Part shown: positions 1 to 10,205 of the stretch, piece by piece | How positions within the stretch are numbered: position 1 is the stretch's first letter | Layout: every line of letters starts with the position of its first letter | Assembly (NCBI GenBank): GCA_017533485.1 | Contig: JAFXIC010000057.1 | Span: forward strand, 1 to 64,000 | Origin: Oscillospiraceae bacterium | GTDB lineage: Bacteria; Bacillota; Clostridia; Oscillospirales; Ruminococcaceae | Reading direction: 5' to 3' | DNA: 64,000 nt | Translations under genes and position numbers: made by a program | The notes under the pieces: generated by a model | Database searches by the model: none | What the model saw: the letters and a program-made list of their open reading frames with translations, nothing else | Told to the model about the DNA's origin: nothing

Positions 1-343
1 AAAGAAAGGCGATACCGTTCGCCTGCTCGTTGGTGACCCGATCGATAAGTACACCAACGTTGATAAGAAGACCATCAAGACCGGAAAGGTACTTGAGGTC
101 AGCCCGAAAGAGGGTAAGGTCATTGTTGAAGGCATCAACATGATCACAAAGCACGTAAAGCCCACCCGTATGGGTCAGCAGGGCGGCATCGTAAAGGCTG
201 AGTCCCCGATCTATGCCTGCAAGGTACAGCTGATCTGTCCGAAGTGCGGCAAGCCCACCCGTGTCGGTCACACCACCGAGACCAAGGGCGACAAGACCGT
301 TAAGGTTCGCGTTTGCAAGAAGTGTAACGCAACATTCGAGTAA
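1..343 (+). CDS. rplX: 50S ribosomal protein L24 (5' partial)
   Basis: Ribosomal protein L24, an early assembly protein of the large subunit. The frame is open from the window edge (first full codon at base 2), and only the first few residues are missing, since the visible part begins at the KKGDTV motif that normally follows the start. The C-terminal half carries two CxxC pairs (CPKC and CKKC), so this is a zinc-ribbon-bearing L24. Compared with typical bacterial L24, there is an extra stretch of about a dozen residues (DPIDKYTNVDKK) between the first KOW strand and the TGKVLEV strand. It is followed after 12 bases by rplE in the spc operon. Identity is firm from the KOW motif, TGKVL and the HVKPT segment plus position. 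Confidence 0.95.
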   Translation, partial: KKGDTVRLLVGDPIDKYTNVDKKTIKTGKVLEVSPKEGKVIVEGINMITKHVKPTRMGQQGGIVKAESPIYACKVQLICPKCGKPTRVGHTTETKGDKTVKVRVCKKCNATFE

Positions 344-355
344 AGGAGAACGACG

Positions 356-895
356 ATGGCAAGATTGAAAGATTATTATGTCAGCACCGTCGCTCCGGCG
401 CTGATGAAGAAGTTCGGTTACAAGAACGTCATGCAGATCCCGCGTCTGGATAAAGTCGTTGTAAACGTCGGCGCAGGCGAAGCAAAGGAAAATGCAAAGG
501 CAATTGATGCAATCATGGGCGACCTTTCCCTGATTACCGGTCAGCGGCCGGTTGTCTGCCGCGCAAAGAAGTCTGTTGCAAACTTCAAGCTGCGTGAAGG
601 TATGCCGATTGGCGTGAAGGTAACCCTTCGCGGCGAAAAGATGTGGGACTTTGTTGACAAGCTGTTCAACATCGCATTCCCGCGTGTCCGTGACTTCCGC
701 GGAATCAACCCCAATTCCTTCGACGGTAAGGGCAACTACTCTACCGGTATCAAGGAACAGCTGATCTTCCCGGAAATCGAGTACGATAAGATCGACAAGG
801 TTCGCGGTATGGACATCAACTTCCTTACCACTGCCACCACCGATGAAGAGGCAAAAGAGCTGCTGACGCTGCTCGGCGCCCCGTTCGCAAAGTGA
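356..895 (+). CDS. rplE: 50S ribosomal protein L5
   Basis: L5 binds 5S rRNA in the central protuberance of the 50S subunit. The 179-residue length is normal. The recognisable core includes VVNVGAGEA near residue 36, the [20 protein letters not shown] region, and the C-terminal [20 protein letters not shown] segment, all typical of the family. The ATG has a good AAGGAG ribosome binding site. It is co-transcribed with rplX and rpsN in standard spc order. Confidence 0.97.
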   Translation: MARLKDYYVSTVAPALMKKFGYKNVMQIPRLDKVVVNVGAGEAKENAKAIDAIMGDLSLITGQRPVVCRAKKSVANFKLREGMPIGVKVTLRGEKMWDFVDKLFNIAFPRVRDFRGINPNSFDGKGNYSTGIKEQLIFPEIEYDKIDKVRGMDINFLTTATTDEEAKELLTLLGAPFAK

Positions 896-908
896 TCAGG
901 AGGAGCAT

Positions 909-1094
909 ATGGCAAAAAAATCTATGATTTTGAAGCAGCAGAGAGCACCGAAGTTCTCTACGCGTGCTTATAACAGATGCAAAATCTGCGGCAGACCCCA
1001 TGCCTACCTCAGAAAGTTCGGTATTTGCCGAATTTGCTTTAGAGAGCTTGCACACGACGGTCAGATTCCTGGTGTCAAGAAGGCTAGCTGGTAA
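909..1094 (+). CDS. rpsN: 30S ribosomal protein S14, zinc type (type Z)
   Basis: A 61-residue S14 of the short, zinc-binding type. The sequence contains CKIC and CRIC, two CxxC pairs that hold one zinc ion; the longer zinc-free paralogue lacks these. It sits in the 30S head. The start ATG follows an AGGAGGAG site. It lies 13 bases after rplE and 29 bases before rpsH. Confidence 0.97.
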   Translation: MAKKSMILKQQRAPKFSTRAYNRCKICGRPHAYLRKFGICRICFRELAHDGQIPGVKKASW

Positions 1095-1123
1095 ACCGGA
1101 CGATAGAAAAGGAGGTCATTGGT

Positions 1124-1522
1124 ATGCAAATTTCGGATACCATCGCGGATTTGCTGACGCGAATCCGTAACGCAAATACCGCTAAGCACGCTACTGTTGA
1201 CGTTCCCGCTTCCAATGTGAAGAAGGCTATCACCCAGATTCTCGTAGACGAGGGTTATGTGAAGAACTTCCAGATCATCGAGGACGGAAAGCAGGGCATC
1301 ATCCGTATCACACTCAAGTACGGCGATAACAGAACACCCGTCATCAGCGGTCTTCGCCGCATTTCCAAGCCCGGTCTGCGTATTTACAGCGGCTGCGAGG
1401 ATATGCCGAAGGTACGTAAGGGTTTGGGCATCGTTATCGTTTCCACATCTAAGGGCATCATGACCGATAAAAAGGCTCGTGAGCTGAATGTTGGCGGCGA
1501 GATTCTCGCTTATATCTGGTAA
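1124..1522 (+). CDS. rpsH: 30S ribosomal protein S8
   Basis: S8 binds the central domain of 16S rRNA. In many bacteria it also represses its own operon by binding the spc mRNA (known for E. coli; not shown here). The protein has 132 residues, starts with the typical [18 protein letters not shown], and ends in the [25 protein letters not shown] signature. The start has an AAAGGAGG site. Position between rpsN and rplF is canonical. Confidence 0.97.
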   Translation: MQISDTIADLLTRIRNANTAKHATVDVPASNVKKAITQILVDEGYVKNFQIIEDGKQGIIRITLKYGDNRTPVISGLRRISKPGLRIYSGCEDMPKVRKGLGIVIVSTSKGIMTDKKARELNVGGEILAYIW

Positions 1523-1537
1523 TAGGAGGAAACGCAT

Positions 1538-2086
1538 ATGTCAAGAATTGGAAGACTGCCGATTGCGATTCCTGCCGGCGTCACCGTAACGGTTGACGAA
1601 ACCAATCTGGTTACTGTAAAGGGACCGAAGGGCGAGAACAGCTATCGCGCAAACAAAGCAATGGAGATTCAGATTGAGGACGGCACACTTACCGTTTCCC
1701 GTCCCAATGATAACAAGGAAAATCGTGCACTGCACGGTCTGACCCGTACACTGATCGCAAACATGATCAACGGTGTCAACACCGGTTTCAGCAAGACGCT
1801 CGAAATCGAAGGCATCGGTTATCGTGCTGCAAAGGACGGCAAGAATCTTGTTATGAACCTCGGTTATTCTCATCAGGTAATTATGCCGGAGAAGAACGGA
1901 ATTACGATTGATGTACCTTCCCCGAACAAGATCGTGATTAACGGTACTGATAAGCAGGCTGTTGGTCAGTTTGCTGCAGAAGTTCGCGAGAAGCGTCCGC
2001 CGGAGCCTTATAAGGGCAAGGGCATTCGCTACGAAGGCGAGCGCATCATCCGCAAGGAAGGTAAGGCCGGTAAGGGCAAGAAATAA
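1538..2086 (+). CDS. rplF: 50S ribosomal protein L6
   Basis: L6 lies near the factor-binding site of the 50S subunit. The protein has 182 residues and starts MSRIGRLPI. It holds two repeats of the L6 fold and the C-terminal PPEPYKGKGIRYEGE signature that is diagnostic for L6. The start ATG follows a TAGGAGG site 15 bases after rpsH. Confidence 0.97.
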   Translation: MSRIGRLPIAIPAGVTVTVDETNLVTVKGPKGENSYRANKAMEIQIEDGTLTVSRPNDNKENRALHGLTRTLIANMINGVNTGFSKTLEIEGIGYRAAKDGKNLVMNLGYSHQVIMPEKNGITIDVPSPNKIVINGTDKQAVGQFAAEVREKRPPEPYKGKGIRYEGERIIRKEGKAGKGKK

Positions 2087-2104
2087 GGAGAAAGGTGAAT
2101 TGCT

Positions 2105-2464
2105 ATGGTAAAGAAAATTGACAGCAACAAGGCACGCCTCAAGAGACATCGCAGAGTACGTGCTAAAATCTCCGGAACTGCCCAGCGCCCGAGACTGAGC
2201 GTATATCGCTCCGCAAAGCACATCTATGCACAGCTGATTGATGACGTTGCAGGCGTAACCCTCGCAGCAGCATCCAGCCAGGAGAAGGGCTTTGAGGGCA
2301 ATGGCGGCAACAAGGAAGGCGCACGCCTCGTAGGCGCAGCGATCGCAAAGAAGGCTGCTGATAAGGGTATCACAGAGGTCGTATTCGACCGTGGCGGCTA
2401 CCTCTATCACGGCAGAGTTTCGGAGCTTGCAGACAGCGCCCGTGAGAACGGGTTGCAGTTCTAA
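2105..2464 (+). CDS. rplR: 50S ribosomal protein L18
   Basis: L18 binds 5S rRNA beside L5. At 119 residues it is of normal length. It shows the basic N-terminus ([15 protein letters not shown]), the [20 protein letters not shown] strand and the C-terminal [12 protein letters not shown] motif. It follows rplF by 18 bases and precedes rpsE by 17. Confidence 0.97.
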   Translation: MVKKIDSNKARLKRHRRVRAKISGTAQRPRLSVYRSAKHIYAQLIDDVAGVTLAAASSQEKGFEGNGGNKEGARLVGAAIAKKAADKGITEVVFDRGGYLYHGRVSELADSARENGLQF

Positions 2465-2481
2465 TGAAGGAGGGAATCTGA

Positions 2482-2985
2482 TTGGCACTGATTGACGCAA
2501 CTGGTCTGGAACTGCAGGAGCGTGTAGTTTCCATCAACCGTGTTAACAAGACCATAAAGGGCGGCCGTATTATGAAATTTTCCGCTCTCGTAGTTGTCGG
2601 CGACGGCAACGGAATTGTAGGCTTCGGTCTCGGAAAGTCCGGTGAAGTTCCGGATGCAATCCGTAAGGGTATCGAAGATGCAAAGAAAAATCTGGTTCGT
2701 GTTTCCCTCCGTGGTACGACCATTCCTCACGAAATCATCGGTAAGTTCGGCGCAGGCCGCGTACTGATGATGCCCGCAGCTCCCGGTACCGGTGTGATCG
2801 CCGGCGGTCCGGTACGTGCGGTACTCGAGATGGTTGGCATCAAGGATATCCGTACAAAGAGCCAGCGTTCTAACAACCCCTGTAACGTTGTTCGCGCAAC
2901 CATCAACGGTTTGATGGAGTGCACCGACGCAAAGGCTGTTGCAGCAAAGCGCGGCAAGACAACTGCTGAAATTTTCGGCAAATAA
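2482..2985 (+). CDS. rpsE: 30S ribosomal protein S5 (TTG start)
   Basis: S5 helps maintain decoding accuracy and forms part of the mRNA entry tunnel. The 167-residue protein has the double-stranded RNA-binding N-domain ([17 protein letters not shown]) and the C-terminal domain with [19 protein letters not shown]. The start is TTG at 2482, supported by a strong GAAGGAGGG site about 8 bases upstream. There is no better ATG before the conserved region. Confidence 0.96.
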   Translation: MALIDATGLELQERVVSINRVNKTIKGGRIMKFSALVVVGDGNGIVGFGLGKSGEVPDAIRKGIEDAKKNLVRVSLRGTTIPHEIIGKFGAGRVLMMPAAPGTGVIAGGPVRAVLEMVGIKDIRTKSQRSNNPCNVVRATINGLMECTDAKAVAAKRGKTTAEIFGK

Positions 2986-3004
2986 TTTTGAGGAGTGAGC
3001 TGTT

Positions 3005-3181
3005 ATGGCAAAAAAAGTAGAGCTCATCAAGAGTCTGATCGGCAGAAAGCAGGACCAGATTGCGACTGCTCATTCTCTCGGTCTGCGTAAAATCGGCGAC
3101 AGCGTAGAGCAGCCCGACAACGCACAGACTCAGGGCAAAATCAACAAAATTTCCCACCTCGTGAAGGTTACGGAAGCTTAA
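3005..3181 (+). CDS. rpmD: 50S ribosomal protein L30
   Basis: A 58-residue protein beginning [15 protein letters not shown] and ending [12 protein letters not shown], which matches the small bacterial L30. The family signature [15 protein letters not shown] is present. It is too short for many gene finders, but the ATG has a GAGGAG site and it sits exactly between rpsE and rplO, the canonical place. Confidence 0.95.
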   Translation: MAKKVELIKSLIGRKQDQIATAHSLGLRKIGDSVEQPDNAQTQGKINKISHLVKVTEA

Positions 3182-3202
3182 TTGCAAGGAGGTGCGATTC
3201 CA

Positions 3203-3646
3203 TTGAAAATTCATGAATTAACACCGGCTCTGGATTCTAACCGCGAGCGCAAGCGTGTTGGCAGAGGTCACGGTTCCGGTAACGGAAAGACCGCCGGCAA
3301 GGGTCACAAGGGTCAGAATGCACGTTCCGGCGGCGGCGTAAGAATCGGCTTTGAAGGCGGCCAGATGCCCCTTGCAAGACGTATTCCGAAGCGTGGTTTC
3401 AACAACATCTTCGCAACACGTTATTCGACCGTCAATGTCGGCGACCTGAACCGTTTTGTAGAAGGCACTGTTGTTGATACCGAACTGCTCATGGCTTCCG
3501 GTCTCGTCAAGAAAGTCGAGAACGGCGGCGTGAAGATTCTCGGAAATGGAGAGCTGACCGTCAAGCTGACTGTCAAGGCCGCAAAGTTCTCTGGTGCGGC
3601 TGCTGAAAAAATCGAGAAAGCAGGCGGGAAAGCTGAGGTGATGTAA
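3203..3646 (+). CDS. rplO: 50S ribosomal protein L15 (TTG start)
   Basis: L15 is a late-assembling protein near the base of the central protuberance. I place the start at TTG 3203 because the AAGGAGG at 3186-3192 fits it, and the protein then begins MKIHELTPA like other L15 proteins. An upstream in-frame TTG at 3182 would add seven residues that include the Shine-Dalgarno itself. The resulting 147-residue protein has the glycine-rich N-terminus with [19 protein letters not shown]. Its stop is one base before the secY start, implying translational coupling. Confidence 0.94.
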   Translation: MKIHELTPALDSNRERKRVGRGHGSGNGKTAGKGHKGQNARSGGGVRIGFEGGQMPLARRIPKRGFNNIFATRYSTVNVGDLNRFVEGTVVDTELLMASGLVKKVENGGVKILGNGELTVKLTVKAAKFSGAAAEKIEKAGGKAEVM

Positions 3647-3647
3647 T

Positions 3648-4994
3648 GTGTTCAAAACGATGAAGAATGCATGGCGCATTCCTGAAATCCGTAAGAAGCT
3701 TTTGTTCACACTGTTCATCATCGTAATTTTCCGCTTTGGAAGTGCAATTACCGTCCCGTTCCTGGATCCCGCTGTTGTAACAGCCTGGATGACTGAAAAT
3801 GCAAGCAACGGAAATTTCCTGGAATACATGAACATTCTCTCGGGCGGTGCGCTTGCGAAAGCGACAGTTTTCTCTCTCGGTGTTACACCGTATATTAACG
3901 CAAGCATTATTATCCAGCTTCTGACCTATGCGCTTCCTCCGCTCGAGCGTCTCCAGCAGGAGGGTGAAGAGGGTCGCAAGAAGCTCAATTTCATCAACTC
4001 TATCGTTGCGTTCGGTCTTGCAATCTTTATGTCGGTTGCATATTACCTTTACCTCAAGAGCGCAACGGATGATGCCGGAAAGTCCGCAGTAAAGTATGTC
4101 GATGGCGGCGCAGGCGTTATGGCAGCGTTCGTTATCATCCTCTGCTTCATCGCAGGTTCTTCTCTGGTCATCTGGCTGGGTAACCGTATCAACGAAAAGG
4201 GTATCGGAAATGGTGTTTCCATGATCCTCTTTGCCGGTATCGTTGCCCGCATCCCCGTAGACCTCGGTCAGATGGTTCGCCTGCTTCAGGAAGATGCTGC
4301 AAAGTACTTCGGTCTCATCGTGATCTATCTGCTGATCTTTGTTGTGATGATCGTCGGTATCGTCCTCTTTAATGAGGCGGAACGCCGCATCCCCGTTCAG
4401 TACGCAAAGCGTGTTGTCGGAAGAAAGCAGTACGGCGGTCAGTCTACTCACATTCCGATTAAGGTCTGCAACTCCGGCGTTATGCCGATTATCTTCGCAA
4501 TGAGCTTCATGTCGCTGCCTTCGACCATTTCGATGTTCGTAAAGCCGATTGAAGCTGCGGCATATTCGACTGCAACCGCCGGCCAGAAGTTCTATTATAA
4601 CTTCATCAATTTCTTCAATACGCAGAGCTATTCGTATGCTGTGCTGTATTTCATTCTGATTATCGCATTCAACTACTTCTATGTGTCGATGCAGTATAAT
4701 CCGATTGAGATGGCAAACAATCTCCGCCAGTCGAATGGCGGTATCCCCGGCATCCGCCCCGGAAAGCCTACATCCGATTATATCAGCAAGGTTCTTTCCA
4801 AACTGACACTCGTCGGTGCAGTTTTCCTCGGCATTATCGCAATCTTCCCGATCATCTTCCTGAACATCACCAAGATCAACATTTCGTCGATGGGTGGTAC
4901 TTCGGTTCTGATCGTCGTAAGCGTTGCAATCGAAACAGTTCGTACACTGGAATCTCAGCTTATGATGCGCCATCACAAGGGCTTCCTTGGCTGA
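3648..4994 (+). CDS. secY: Sec translocon channel subunit SecY
   Basis: SecY is the protein-conducting channel of the cytoplasmic membrane. The protein has 448 residues with ten predicted hydrophobic segments. It includes the GVTPYINASIIIQLL segment of the plug region, the NGVSMILFAGI segment and the cytosolic-loop motif IPVQYAKRVVGRKQYGG. The start is GTG at 3648, one base after the rplO stop, with GAGGTG just upstream. It begins MFKTMKNAWRIPEIRKKLL, as usual for Firmicutes SecY. Confidence 0.97.
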   Translation: MFKTMKNAWRIPEIRKKLLFTLFIIVIFRFGSAITVPFLDPAVVTAWMTENASNGNFLEYMNILSGGALAKATVFSLGVTPYINASIIIQLLTYALPPLERLQQEGEEGRKKLNFINSIVAFGLAIFMSVAYYLYLKSATDDAGKSAVKYVDGGAGVMAAFVIILCFIAGSSLVIWLGNRINEKGIGNGVSMILFAGIVARIPVDLGQMVRLLQEDAAKYFGLIVIYLLIFVVMIVGIVLFNEAERRIPVQYAKRVVGRKQYGGQSTHIPIKVCNSGVMPIIFAMSFMSLPSTISMFVKPIEAAAYSTATAGQKFYYNFINFFNTQSYSYAVLYFILIIAFNYFYVSMQYNPIEMANNLRQSNGGIPGIRPGKPTSDYISKVLSKLTLVGAVFLGIIAIFPIIFLNITKINISSMGGTSVLIVVSVAIETVRTLESQLMMRHHKGFLG

Positions 4995-5016
4995 TCCGTA
5001 AACGGAGGTACACGAT

Positions 5017-5658
5017 ATGAATAAGATGATTCTTTTGGGTGCACCCGGCGCGGGTAAGGGCACACAGGCTGAGGCAATTTCCGAGAAGCTCGGTATTCCC
5101 CAGATTTCGACCGGTAATATGCTTCGTGAAGCTGTGAAAAACGGCACAGAGCTCGGTCTGAAAGCAAAGGAAGCAATGGACAGCGGTGCACTGGTTTCGG
5201 ATGATATCGTCATCGGTATTCTGAAGGAGCGGATCGCAGAACCGGATGCAGCAAACGGCTTCATCCTCGATGGTTTCCCGCGTACCGTTGCACAGGCAGA
5301 AGCACTCGACAATATGGGCGTTGCAATTGATGTGGTACTGGAGATCGCTGTGCCGGATGAAAGAATCTGTGCAAGAATGTCCGGCCGCCGCGTCTGCGAG
5401 GCCTGCGGCGCTTCCTACCATATCGAGTATAAGCCCACGAAAACAGAGGGCGTATGTGATAAATGCGGCGGAAAGACCGTCCAGCGTGCAGATGATGCAC
5501 CGGAAACCGTTCTTTCCCGTCTGAATGTCTATCAGGAAAAGACGGCTCCGCTCAAGGATTACTATTCGAAGACCGGTAAGCTCGTCACTGTGGAAGGACA
5601 GGAGGAAGTCGCTGATACCACAAAGCTCGTCTTCCAGGCACTCGGTGTAGCGGACTAA
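5017..5658 (+). CDS. adk: Adenylate kinase with zinc-binding LID
   Basis: Adenylate kinase interconverts ATP + AMP and 2 ADP in the cytoplasm. The 213-residue protein has the P-loop GAPGAGKGTQ at residues 8-17, the AMP-binding DGFPRT near residue 85, and a long LID domain. The LID carries four cysteines (C127, C130, C147, C150) spaced as in zinc-binding LIDs of Gram-positive enzymes. It follows secY by 22 bases, the usual Firmicutes arrangement. Confidence 0.97.
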   Translation: MNKMILLGAPGAGKGTQAEAISEKLGIPQISTGNMLREAVKNGTELGLKAKEAMDSGALVSDDIVIGILKERIAEPDAANGFILDGFPRTVAQAEALDNMGVAIDVVLEIAVPDERICARMSGRRVCEACGASYHIEYKPTKTEGVCDKCGGKTVQRADDAPETVLSRLNVYQEKTAPLKDYYSKTGKLVTVEGQEEVADTTKLVFQALGVAD

Positions 5659-5679
5659 TTGAGAAGAGGCGCGTGAGCA

Positions 5680-6429
5680 ATGGTCACCATTAAATGTGCT
5701 TCCGACATCGAAAAGATGCGGGAAGCCGGAAAGATCGCAGCAAATGCGCTGCTGGTATGCGGAGAAAAAATCCGCGCCGGAATGACAACCAAGGATGTTG
5801 ACAAGATCATTCATGATGAAGTCACGAAGCACGGCGCAAAACCGAGTTTCCTCGGTTACGGGGGATTCCCCGGAAGCGCGTGTGTTTCGGTCAACAATGA
5901 GGTAATCCACGGAATCCCAAGCCCCAAACGAAGAATTCAGGAAGGCGATATTGTCAGCGTAGACGTTGGCGCGTTCTATAAAGGCTTCCATAGCGATACC
6001 TGTCGGACATTTGCGGTCGGAGAAATCTTCGAGAATGCAAAACAGCTCCTCAAGGTCACCGAAGAAAGTCTTTATCTGGGTATCCAGGCTGCAACAGTCC
6101 ATGCGCGGCTGGGCGATATCGGTTTCGCAGTCGAACAACATTGCCGTTCTCATGGATATGGCGTGGTCCAGAATTTCTGTGGTCACGGAATCGGCAGAGA
6201 ATTGCACGAAGACCCCGAAGTCCCGAATCATGGGCGTGCCGGACGCGGGATGCGTCTTGTCGAAGGCATGACGATCTGTATCGAGCCGATGATAAACGAA
6301 AAGGACGACGGTGTGCATATTCTTCCCGACGGATGGACAGTGCTGACCGACAGCGGCTTGCTTTCCGCTCATTTTGAGCACGAGATTCTGATTACCGATA
6401 ACGGCCCTGTGATTTTAACAAAAATCTGA
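5680..6429 (+). CDS. map: Methionine aminopeptidase, type I
   Basis: Removes the N-terminal methionine from nascent proteins and needs two divalent metal ions. The 249-residue protein shows the type I ligands in order: the two Asp in DVGAFYKGFHSDTCRTF, the His in GHGIGRELHEDPEVPNHG, and the Glu residues in EGMTICIEPMI and FEHEILIT. It has no N-terminal extension. It follows adk by 21 bases. Confidence 0.97.
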   Translation: MVTIKCASDIEKMREAGKIAANALLVCGEKIRAGMTTKDVDKIIHDEVTKHGAKPSFLGYGGFPGSACVSVNNEVIHGIPSPKRRIQEGDIVSVDVGAFYKGFHSDTCRTFAVGEIFENAKQLLKVTEESLYLGIQAATVHARLGDIGFAVEQHCRSHGYGVVQNFCGHGIGRELHEDPEVPNHGRAGRGMRLVEGMTICIEPMINEKDDGVHILPDGWTVLTDSGLLSAHFEHEILITDNGPVILTKI

Positions 6430-6442
6430 CGGAGGAAACAGA

Positions 6443-6737
6443 ATGCAGACACAAAGCTGTCAGCCGGGTATGATTATCCGTGTTACTGCGGGTCGTGATG
6501 CAGGAAGATTTCTTCTCGTCACTGCCTATGACGGAATGGATCTGCTGCTGGCGGACGGAGAGTCCCGCACCCTCTCGAAACCAAAGCGTAAGAATCCGAA
6601 ACACGTTCAGGCTACAAAGCATATGCTGGAACTCGAAGGGCTGACGGATTGCGCACTTCGGCGTGCATTAAAACCGTTCCAGCCAGAGAAACCGGCTCAA
6701 ACAAGATTGAATCAAACGCACAAGGAGGTCATCGTAG

Positions 6738-6760
<23 letters not shown>
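6443..6760 (+). CDS. KOW-domain RNA-binding protein (L14e-like)
   Basis: A 105-residue protein with an N-terminal KOW/L14e-like strand ([23 protein letters not shown]) and the [12 protein letters not shown] basic motif seen in this Firmicutes family. The location between map and infA is conserved in Clostridia. The function is presumed ribosome- or RNA-associated but is not established from sequence. Its last 23 bases overlap the start of infA, and the infA ribosome binding site (AAGGAGG at 6722-6728) lies inside this gene, so the two are likely translationally coupled. The C-terminal 25 residues are Gln/Thr-rich and look unstructured. Confidence 0.85.
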
Positions 6761-7102
<342 letters not shown>

Positions 7103-7135
7103 TTTCCCTGACCATATGGAGGTGTAATAAGGAAT

Positions 7136-7504
7136 ATGGCTAGAATCGCTGGTGTTGACCTTCCGAAGAACAAGCGCGTAGAAATCGGCTTGACCTATAT
7201 CTTCGGTATCGGTCGTACGACGGCTACCCAGATCCTCAATGCAACCGGTGTTAATCCGGATACAAGAGTCAAGGATCTCACCGAGGCTGATGTTGCAGCG
7301 CTGCGTGAGTACATTGATAACAACTGTCTGGTAGAGGGCGATAAGCGCCGCCAGATCGCTATGGATATCAAGAGACTCGTCGATATCGGCTGCTATCGCG
7401 GTGTACGTCACCGTAAGGGTCTGCCTGTCAGAGGACAGCGCACAAAAACAAATGCCAGAACTCGTAAGGGTCCGGCTAAGACGATTGCTAACAAGAAGAA
7501 GTAA
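7136..7504 (+). CDS. rpsM: 30S ribosomal protein S13
   Basis: S13 contacts the P-site tRNA and the 50S subunit (bridge B1). The protein has 122 residues and starts [19 protein letters not shown]. It contains the helix-two-turn-helix region, the signature [22 protein letters not shown], and the basic tail ending in KK. It is the first ribosomal gene of the alpha-operon block here. Confidence 0.97.
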   Translation: MARIAGVDLPKNKRVEIGLTYIFGIGRTTATQILNATGVNPDTRVKDLTEADVAALREYIDNNCLVEGDKRRQIAMDIKRLVDIGCYRGVRHRKGLPVRGQRTKTNARTRKGPAKTIANKKK

Positions 7505-7518
7505 GGAGGGACTGTATC

Positions 7519-7920
7519 TTGGCACAGCAAAAGAAAAAGGTTACTACAATCCGCCGCCGCAGAGAGCGCAAGAACATCGAAAACGGCGCAGTGCATATCC
7601 AGTCCACGTTCAACAACACCATCGTGACAATCACCGATACGCAGGGCAATGCCATTTCATGGGCATCTGCCGGTGAGCTTGGATTCCGTGGTTCGAAGAA
7701 GTCCACTCCGTTCGCTGCTCAGAGCGCAGCAGAAACCGCTGCAAGAGCTGCAATGGAGCATGGTCTGAAGACAGTTGAAGTATATGTCAACGGTCCGGGA
7801 TCGGGTCGTGAAGCAGCAATTCGTGCGCTCCAGACTGTTGGACTCGAAGTTCGCATGATTAAGGACGTAACGCCGATTCCTCATAACGGCTGCCGTCCGC
7901 CCAAGAGACGCCGCGTATAA
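7519..7920 (+). CDS. rpsK: 30S ribosomal protein S11 (TTG start)
   Basis: S11 forms part of the 30S platform. The protein has 133 residues, with [24 protein letters not shown] at the core and the C-terminal [18 protein letters not shown] signature. The start is TTG at 7519, with AAGGAGGG 14 bases after rpsM. Confidence 0.96.
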   Translation: MAQQKKKVTTIRRRRERKNIENGAVHIQSTFNNTIVTITDTQGNAISWASAGELGFRGSKKSTPFAAQSAAETAARAAMEHGLKTVEVYVNGPGSGREAAIRALQTVGLEVRMIKDVTPIPHNGCRPPKRRRV

Positions 7921-7940
7921 TCACAGGAGGTGTAGAGAAT

Positions 7941-8582
7941 ATGGCAAGATATACTGGTGCAGTTTGCAGAATCTGCCGCCGCGAAGGAAAGAAGATGTTC
8001 ATGAAGGGCGACCGCTGCTACACAACCAAGTGCGCGATCGACGAGAGAAACGACGAAAAGCGCAAGGGTACACCGGGTCAGCATGGCATGGCTCGTAAGA
8101 AGATATCCGAATACGGTATGCAGCTCCGCGCAAAGCAGACTGCAAGAAGATACTATGGACTTCTCGAAGGTCAGTTCTATCACTACTTCGAGTTGGCAAC
8201 CAAAATGCCCGGTAAGGCCGGTGAAAACCTGCTGATTCTGTTGGAGTCCCGTCTGGACAATGTCGTATACCGACTGGGCTTTGCAAGCTCCCGTCCGCAG
8301 GCTCGTCAGCTCGTTCTCCACAAGCACTTTACCGTCAACGGTCAGAAGGTTAATATTCCTTCCTACCTGTTGAAGGCCGGCGATGTCGTTGCTTTCACCG
8401 AGAAGGCTCGCTCCAATGAGAACCTCAAGTCTCTCGTTGAGGCGAACAGCGGCAGAACCGTTCCGATGTGGCTTAGCTCCGATAAGGAGAACTACAAGGG
8501 CACAATCGAAAGAATGCCTGTTCGTGACGACATCACACTCGATGTTGAAGAGCAGCTGATCGTTGAATTGTACTCTAAGTAA
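7941..8582 (+). CDS. rpsD: 30S ribosomal protein S4
   Basis: S4 is a primary 16S rRNA-binding protein and in some bacteria a feedback regulator of the alpha operon. The 213-residue protein starts [16 protein letters not shown] with an N-terminal cysteine cluster (CRIC..., C..., C) that fits a zinc-binding S4. The S4 RNA-binding domain is visible ([35 protein letters not shown]). A 77-base gap with a small dyad (TCGCA/TGCGA near 8600) separates it from rpoA. Confidence 0.96.
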   Translation: MARYTGAVCRICRREGKKMFMKGDRCYTTKCAIDERNDEKRKGTPGQHGMARKKISEYGMQLRAKQTARRYYGLLEGQFYHYFELATKMPGKAGENLLILLESRLDNVVYRLGFASSRPQARQLVLHKHFTVNGQKVNIPSYLLKAGDVVAFTEKARSNENLKSLVEANSGRTVPMWLSSDKENYKGTIERMPVRDDITLDVEEQLIVELYSK

Positions 8583-8659
8583 TCTCTCACTCGTGGCTCG
8601 CAGTTTTGCGAAGGCCCTTTCAACTTCAACACTACTGATTGCGATATAGGAGGGTAATT

Positions 8660-9622
8660 ATGCTGAAAACAATCGAAAAGCCCGAAATCGAAACCGTTGA
8701 ACTGAAAACAGACGGAAAATATGGAAAGTTTGTACTTTCCCCTCTGGAGCGCGGATATGGAATCACGCTTGGAAACAGTTTAAGACGGGTTCTGCTCTCC
8801 TCTCTGCCCGGTGTGGCAGTCAGCGCCGTCAAAATTGAAGGTGTCCACCACGAGCTCTCCACAATCCCCGGCGTCAAGGAAGATGTTACGGAAATCATCC
8901 TCGCGATTAAAGGCTTGACTGTCAAGCTTCAGGGCGATGGACCGAAACAGATCTACATTGAGGCTCAGGGAGAGTGTGAGGTCACTGCCGGTGATATTAA
9001 GGCGGATTCCGAGGTCACAATCCTCGATCCCGGTATGCATATCGCAACGCTCATGAAGGGCGCAAAGCTCGATATGCAGATCACCATCGACAAAGGCAGA
9101 GGTTATGTCTCCGCGGAACGTAACAAGCAGCAGTTTCCCCCGCAAACTCCGCTTGAGACGATTGCCGTTGACAGCATTTATACACCTGTTTTGAAGGTCA
9201 ACTACAAGGTTGAGGATACACGTATTGGTCAGATTACTGACTACGATAAGCTCACGATGGAAGTCTGGACAGACGGCACAATCTCTGCGAAAGAGGCGCT
9301 GTCCCAGGCCGCCAATCTCCTCAACGAGCATCTCAAACTCTTCGTCGATTTGTCCGAAGAGTCCACAATTCCGCCGGTTCTGGCTGAAAAGAACGATGGC
9401 GGAAAGGAGAAAATCCTGGAGATGACCATTGAGGAGCTTGACCTGTCGGTACGTTCGTTCAACTGTCTGAAGCGTGCCGGCATCAACACCGTTGAGGATT
9501 TGACCAGTAAGTCCGAGGATGAGATGATGAAGGTCAGAAACCTCGGTAAGAAATCCTTTGACGAGGTACGAGAGAAGCTCCAGTCTCTGGGCTTCGACCT
9601 CAGTTCGGACGATAACGACTAA
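8660..9622 (+). CDS. rpoA: RNA polymerase subunit alpha
   Basis: Alpha dimerises to nucleate RNA polymerase assembly, and its C-terminal domain reads UP elements and activators. I choose ATG 8660 because TAGGAGGG lies 6 bases upstream and the protein then begins [14 protein letters not shown]; an in-frame TTG at 8639 lacks a site. The 320-residue protein has the N-domain signature ([28 protein letters not shown]) and the C-domain ([22 protein letters not shown]). Confidence 0.96.
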   Translation: MLKTIEKPEIETVELKTDGKYGKFVLSPLERGYGITLGNSLRRVLLSSLPGVAVSAVKIEGVHHELSTIPGVKEDVTEIILAIKGLTVKLQGDGPKQIYIEAQGECEVTAGDIKADSEVTILDPGMHIATLMKGAKLDMQITIDKGRGYVSAERNKQQFPPQTPLETIAVDSIYTPVLKVNYKVEDTRIGQITDYDKLTMEVWTDGTISAKEALSQAANLLNEHLKLFVDLSEESTIPPVLAEKNDGGKEKILEMTIEELDLSVRSFNCLKRAGINTVEDLTSKSEDEMMKVRNLGKKSFDEVREKLQSLGFDLSSDDND

Positions 9623-9675
9623 TCCCCGATTTTGCATGATACGATGTAAAATCTGATACAAAGGAGTGAAACACA

Positions 9676-10038
9676 ATGGCTGGTTCCAGAAAGCTCGGCA
9701 GAGCATCGGATCACAGAAAGGCTATGCTTCGCGGCATGGTAACATATCTGCTCGAAAACGGTCAGATTGAGACCACCGTGACCAGAGCCAAGGAAGTTCG
9801 TGCTATGGCAGAGAAGATGATTACTCTGGGTAAGAACATTCAGGGTAAAGACGCAGCCGCAGATCTCCACTGCAAGCGTCAGGTATTTGCTTATGTCACG
9901 AAGGAGAGCGTCGCTAAGAAGCTCTTTGATGAGATTGCTCCTCGCTACGCAGACCGCAACGGCGGCTATACCAAGATGGTAAAGATCGGCCCGCGCCGCG
10001 GTGACGCAGCAGAAATGGCAATCATTCAGCTCGTTTGA
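9676..10038 (+). CDS. rplQ: 50S ribosomal protein L17
   Basis: L17 lies near the polypeptide exit tunnel. The protein has 120 residues. The N-terminal [21 protein letters not shown] and the C-terminal [30 protein letters not shown] are family signatures. It is the last gene of the alpha operon and is followed by a strong terminator. Confidence 0.97.
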   Translation: MAGSRKLGRASDHRKAMLRGMVTYLLENGQIETTVTRAKEVRAMAEKMITLGKNIQGKDAAADLHCKRQVFAYVTKESVAKKLFDEIAPRYADRNGGYTKMVKIGPRRGDAAEMAIIQLV

Positions 10039-10060
10039 TTTGATGCATACTGTATAAACG

Positions 10061-10096
10061 AAAACGGCACTTCGATTCTTCGAGGTGTCGTTTTTT
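10061..10096 (+). terminator. Intrinsic terminator of the spc/alpha operon
   Basis: A 13-bp stem (AACGGCACTTCGA pairing with TCGAGGTGTCGTT, one G-U pair) with a short TTCT loop, followed by a run of T. It lies 23 bases after the rplQ stop. Confidence 0.9.
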
Positions 10097-10130
10097 GTAC
10101 AATATATCAGTCAGAGTCGGTAATACTGCA

Positions 10131-10159
10131 TTTACAAGCTGTTTTAAATCCTGTATAAT
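10131..10159 (+). promoter_or_regulatory. Sigma-A promoter of the GH43/CBM13/dockerin gene
   Basis: TTTACA (10131-10136) and TATAAT (10154-10159) separated by 17 bp. It lies about 46 bases upstream of the ATG at 10206, giving a short leader that holds the GGGG-type ribosome binding site. Confidence 0.75.
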
Positions 10160-10205
10160 AAGAATACAGATAACCATATTTTATTTTTATTGTAGGGGAA
10201 AATAT

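Noticed and set aside
3573..6381. Long open frames on the minus strand across secY, adk and map
   Set aside because: They are shadows of conserved genes and give Cys/His-rich sequence with no family match.
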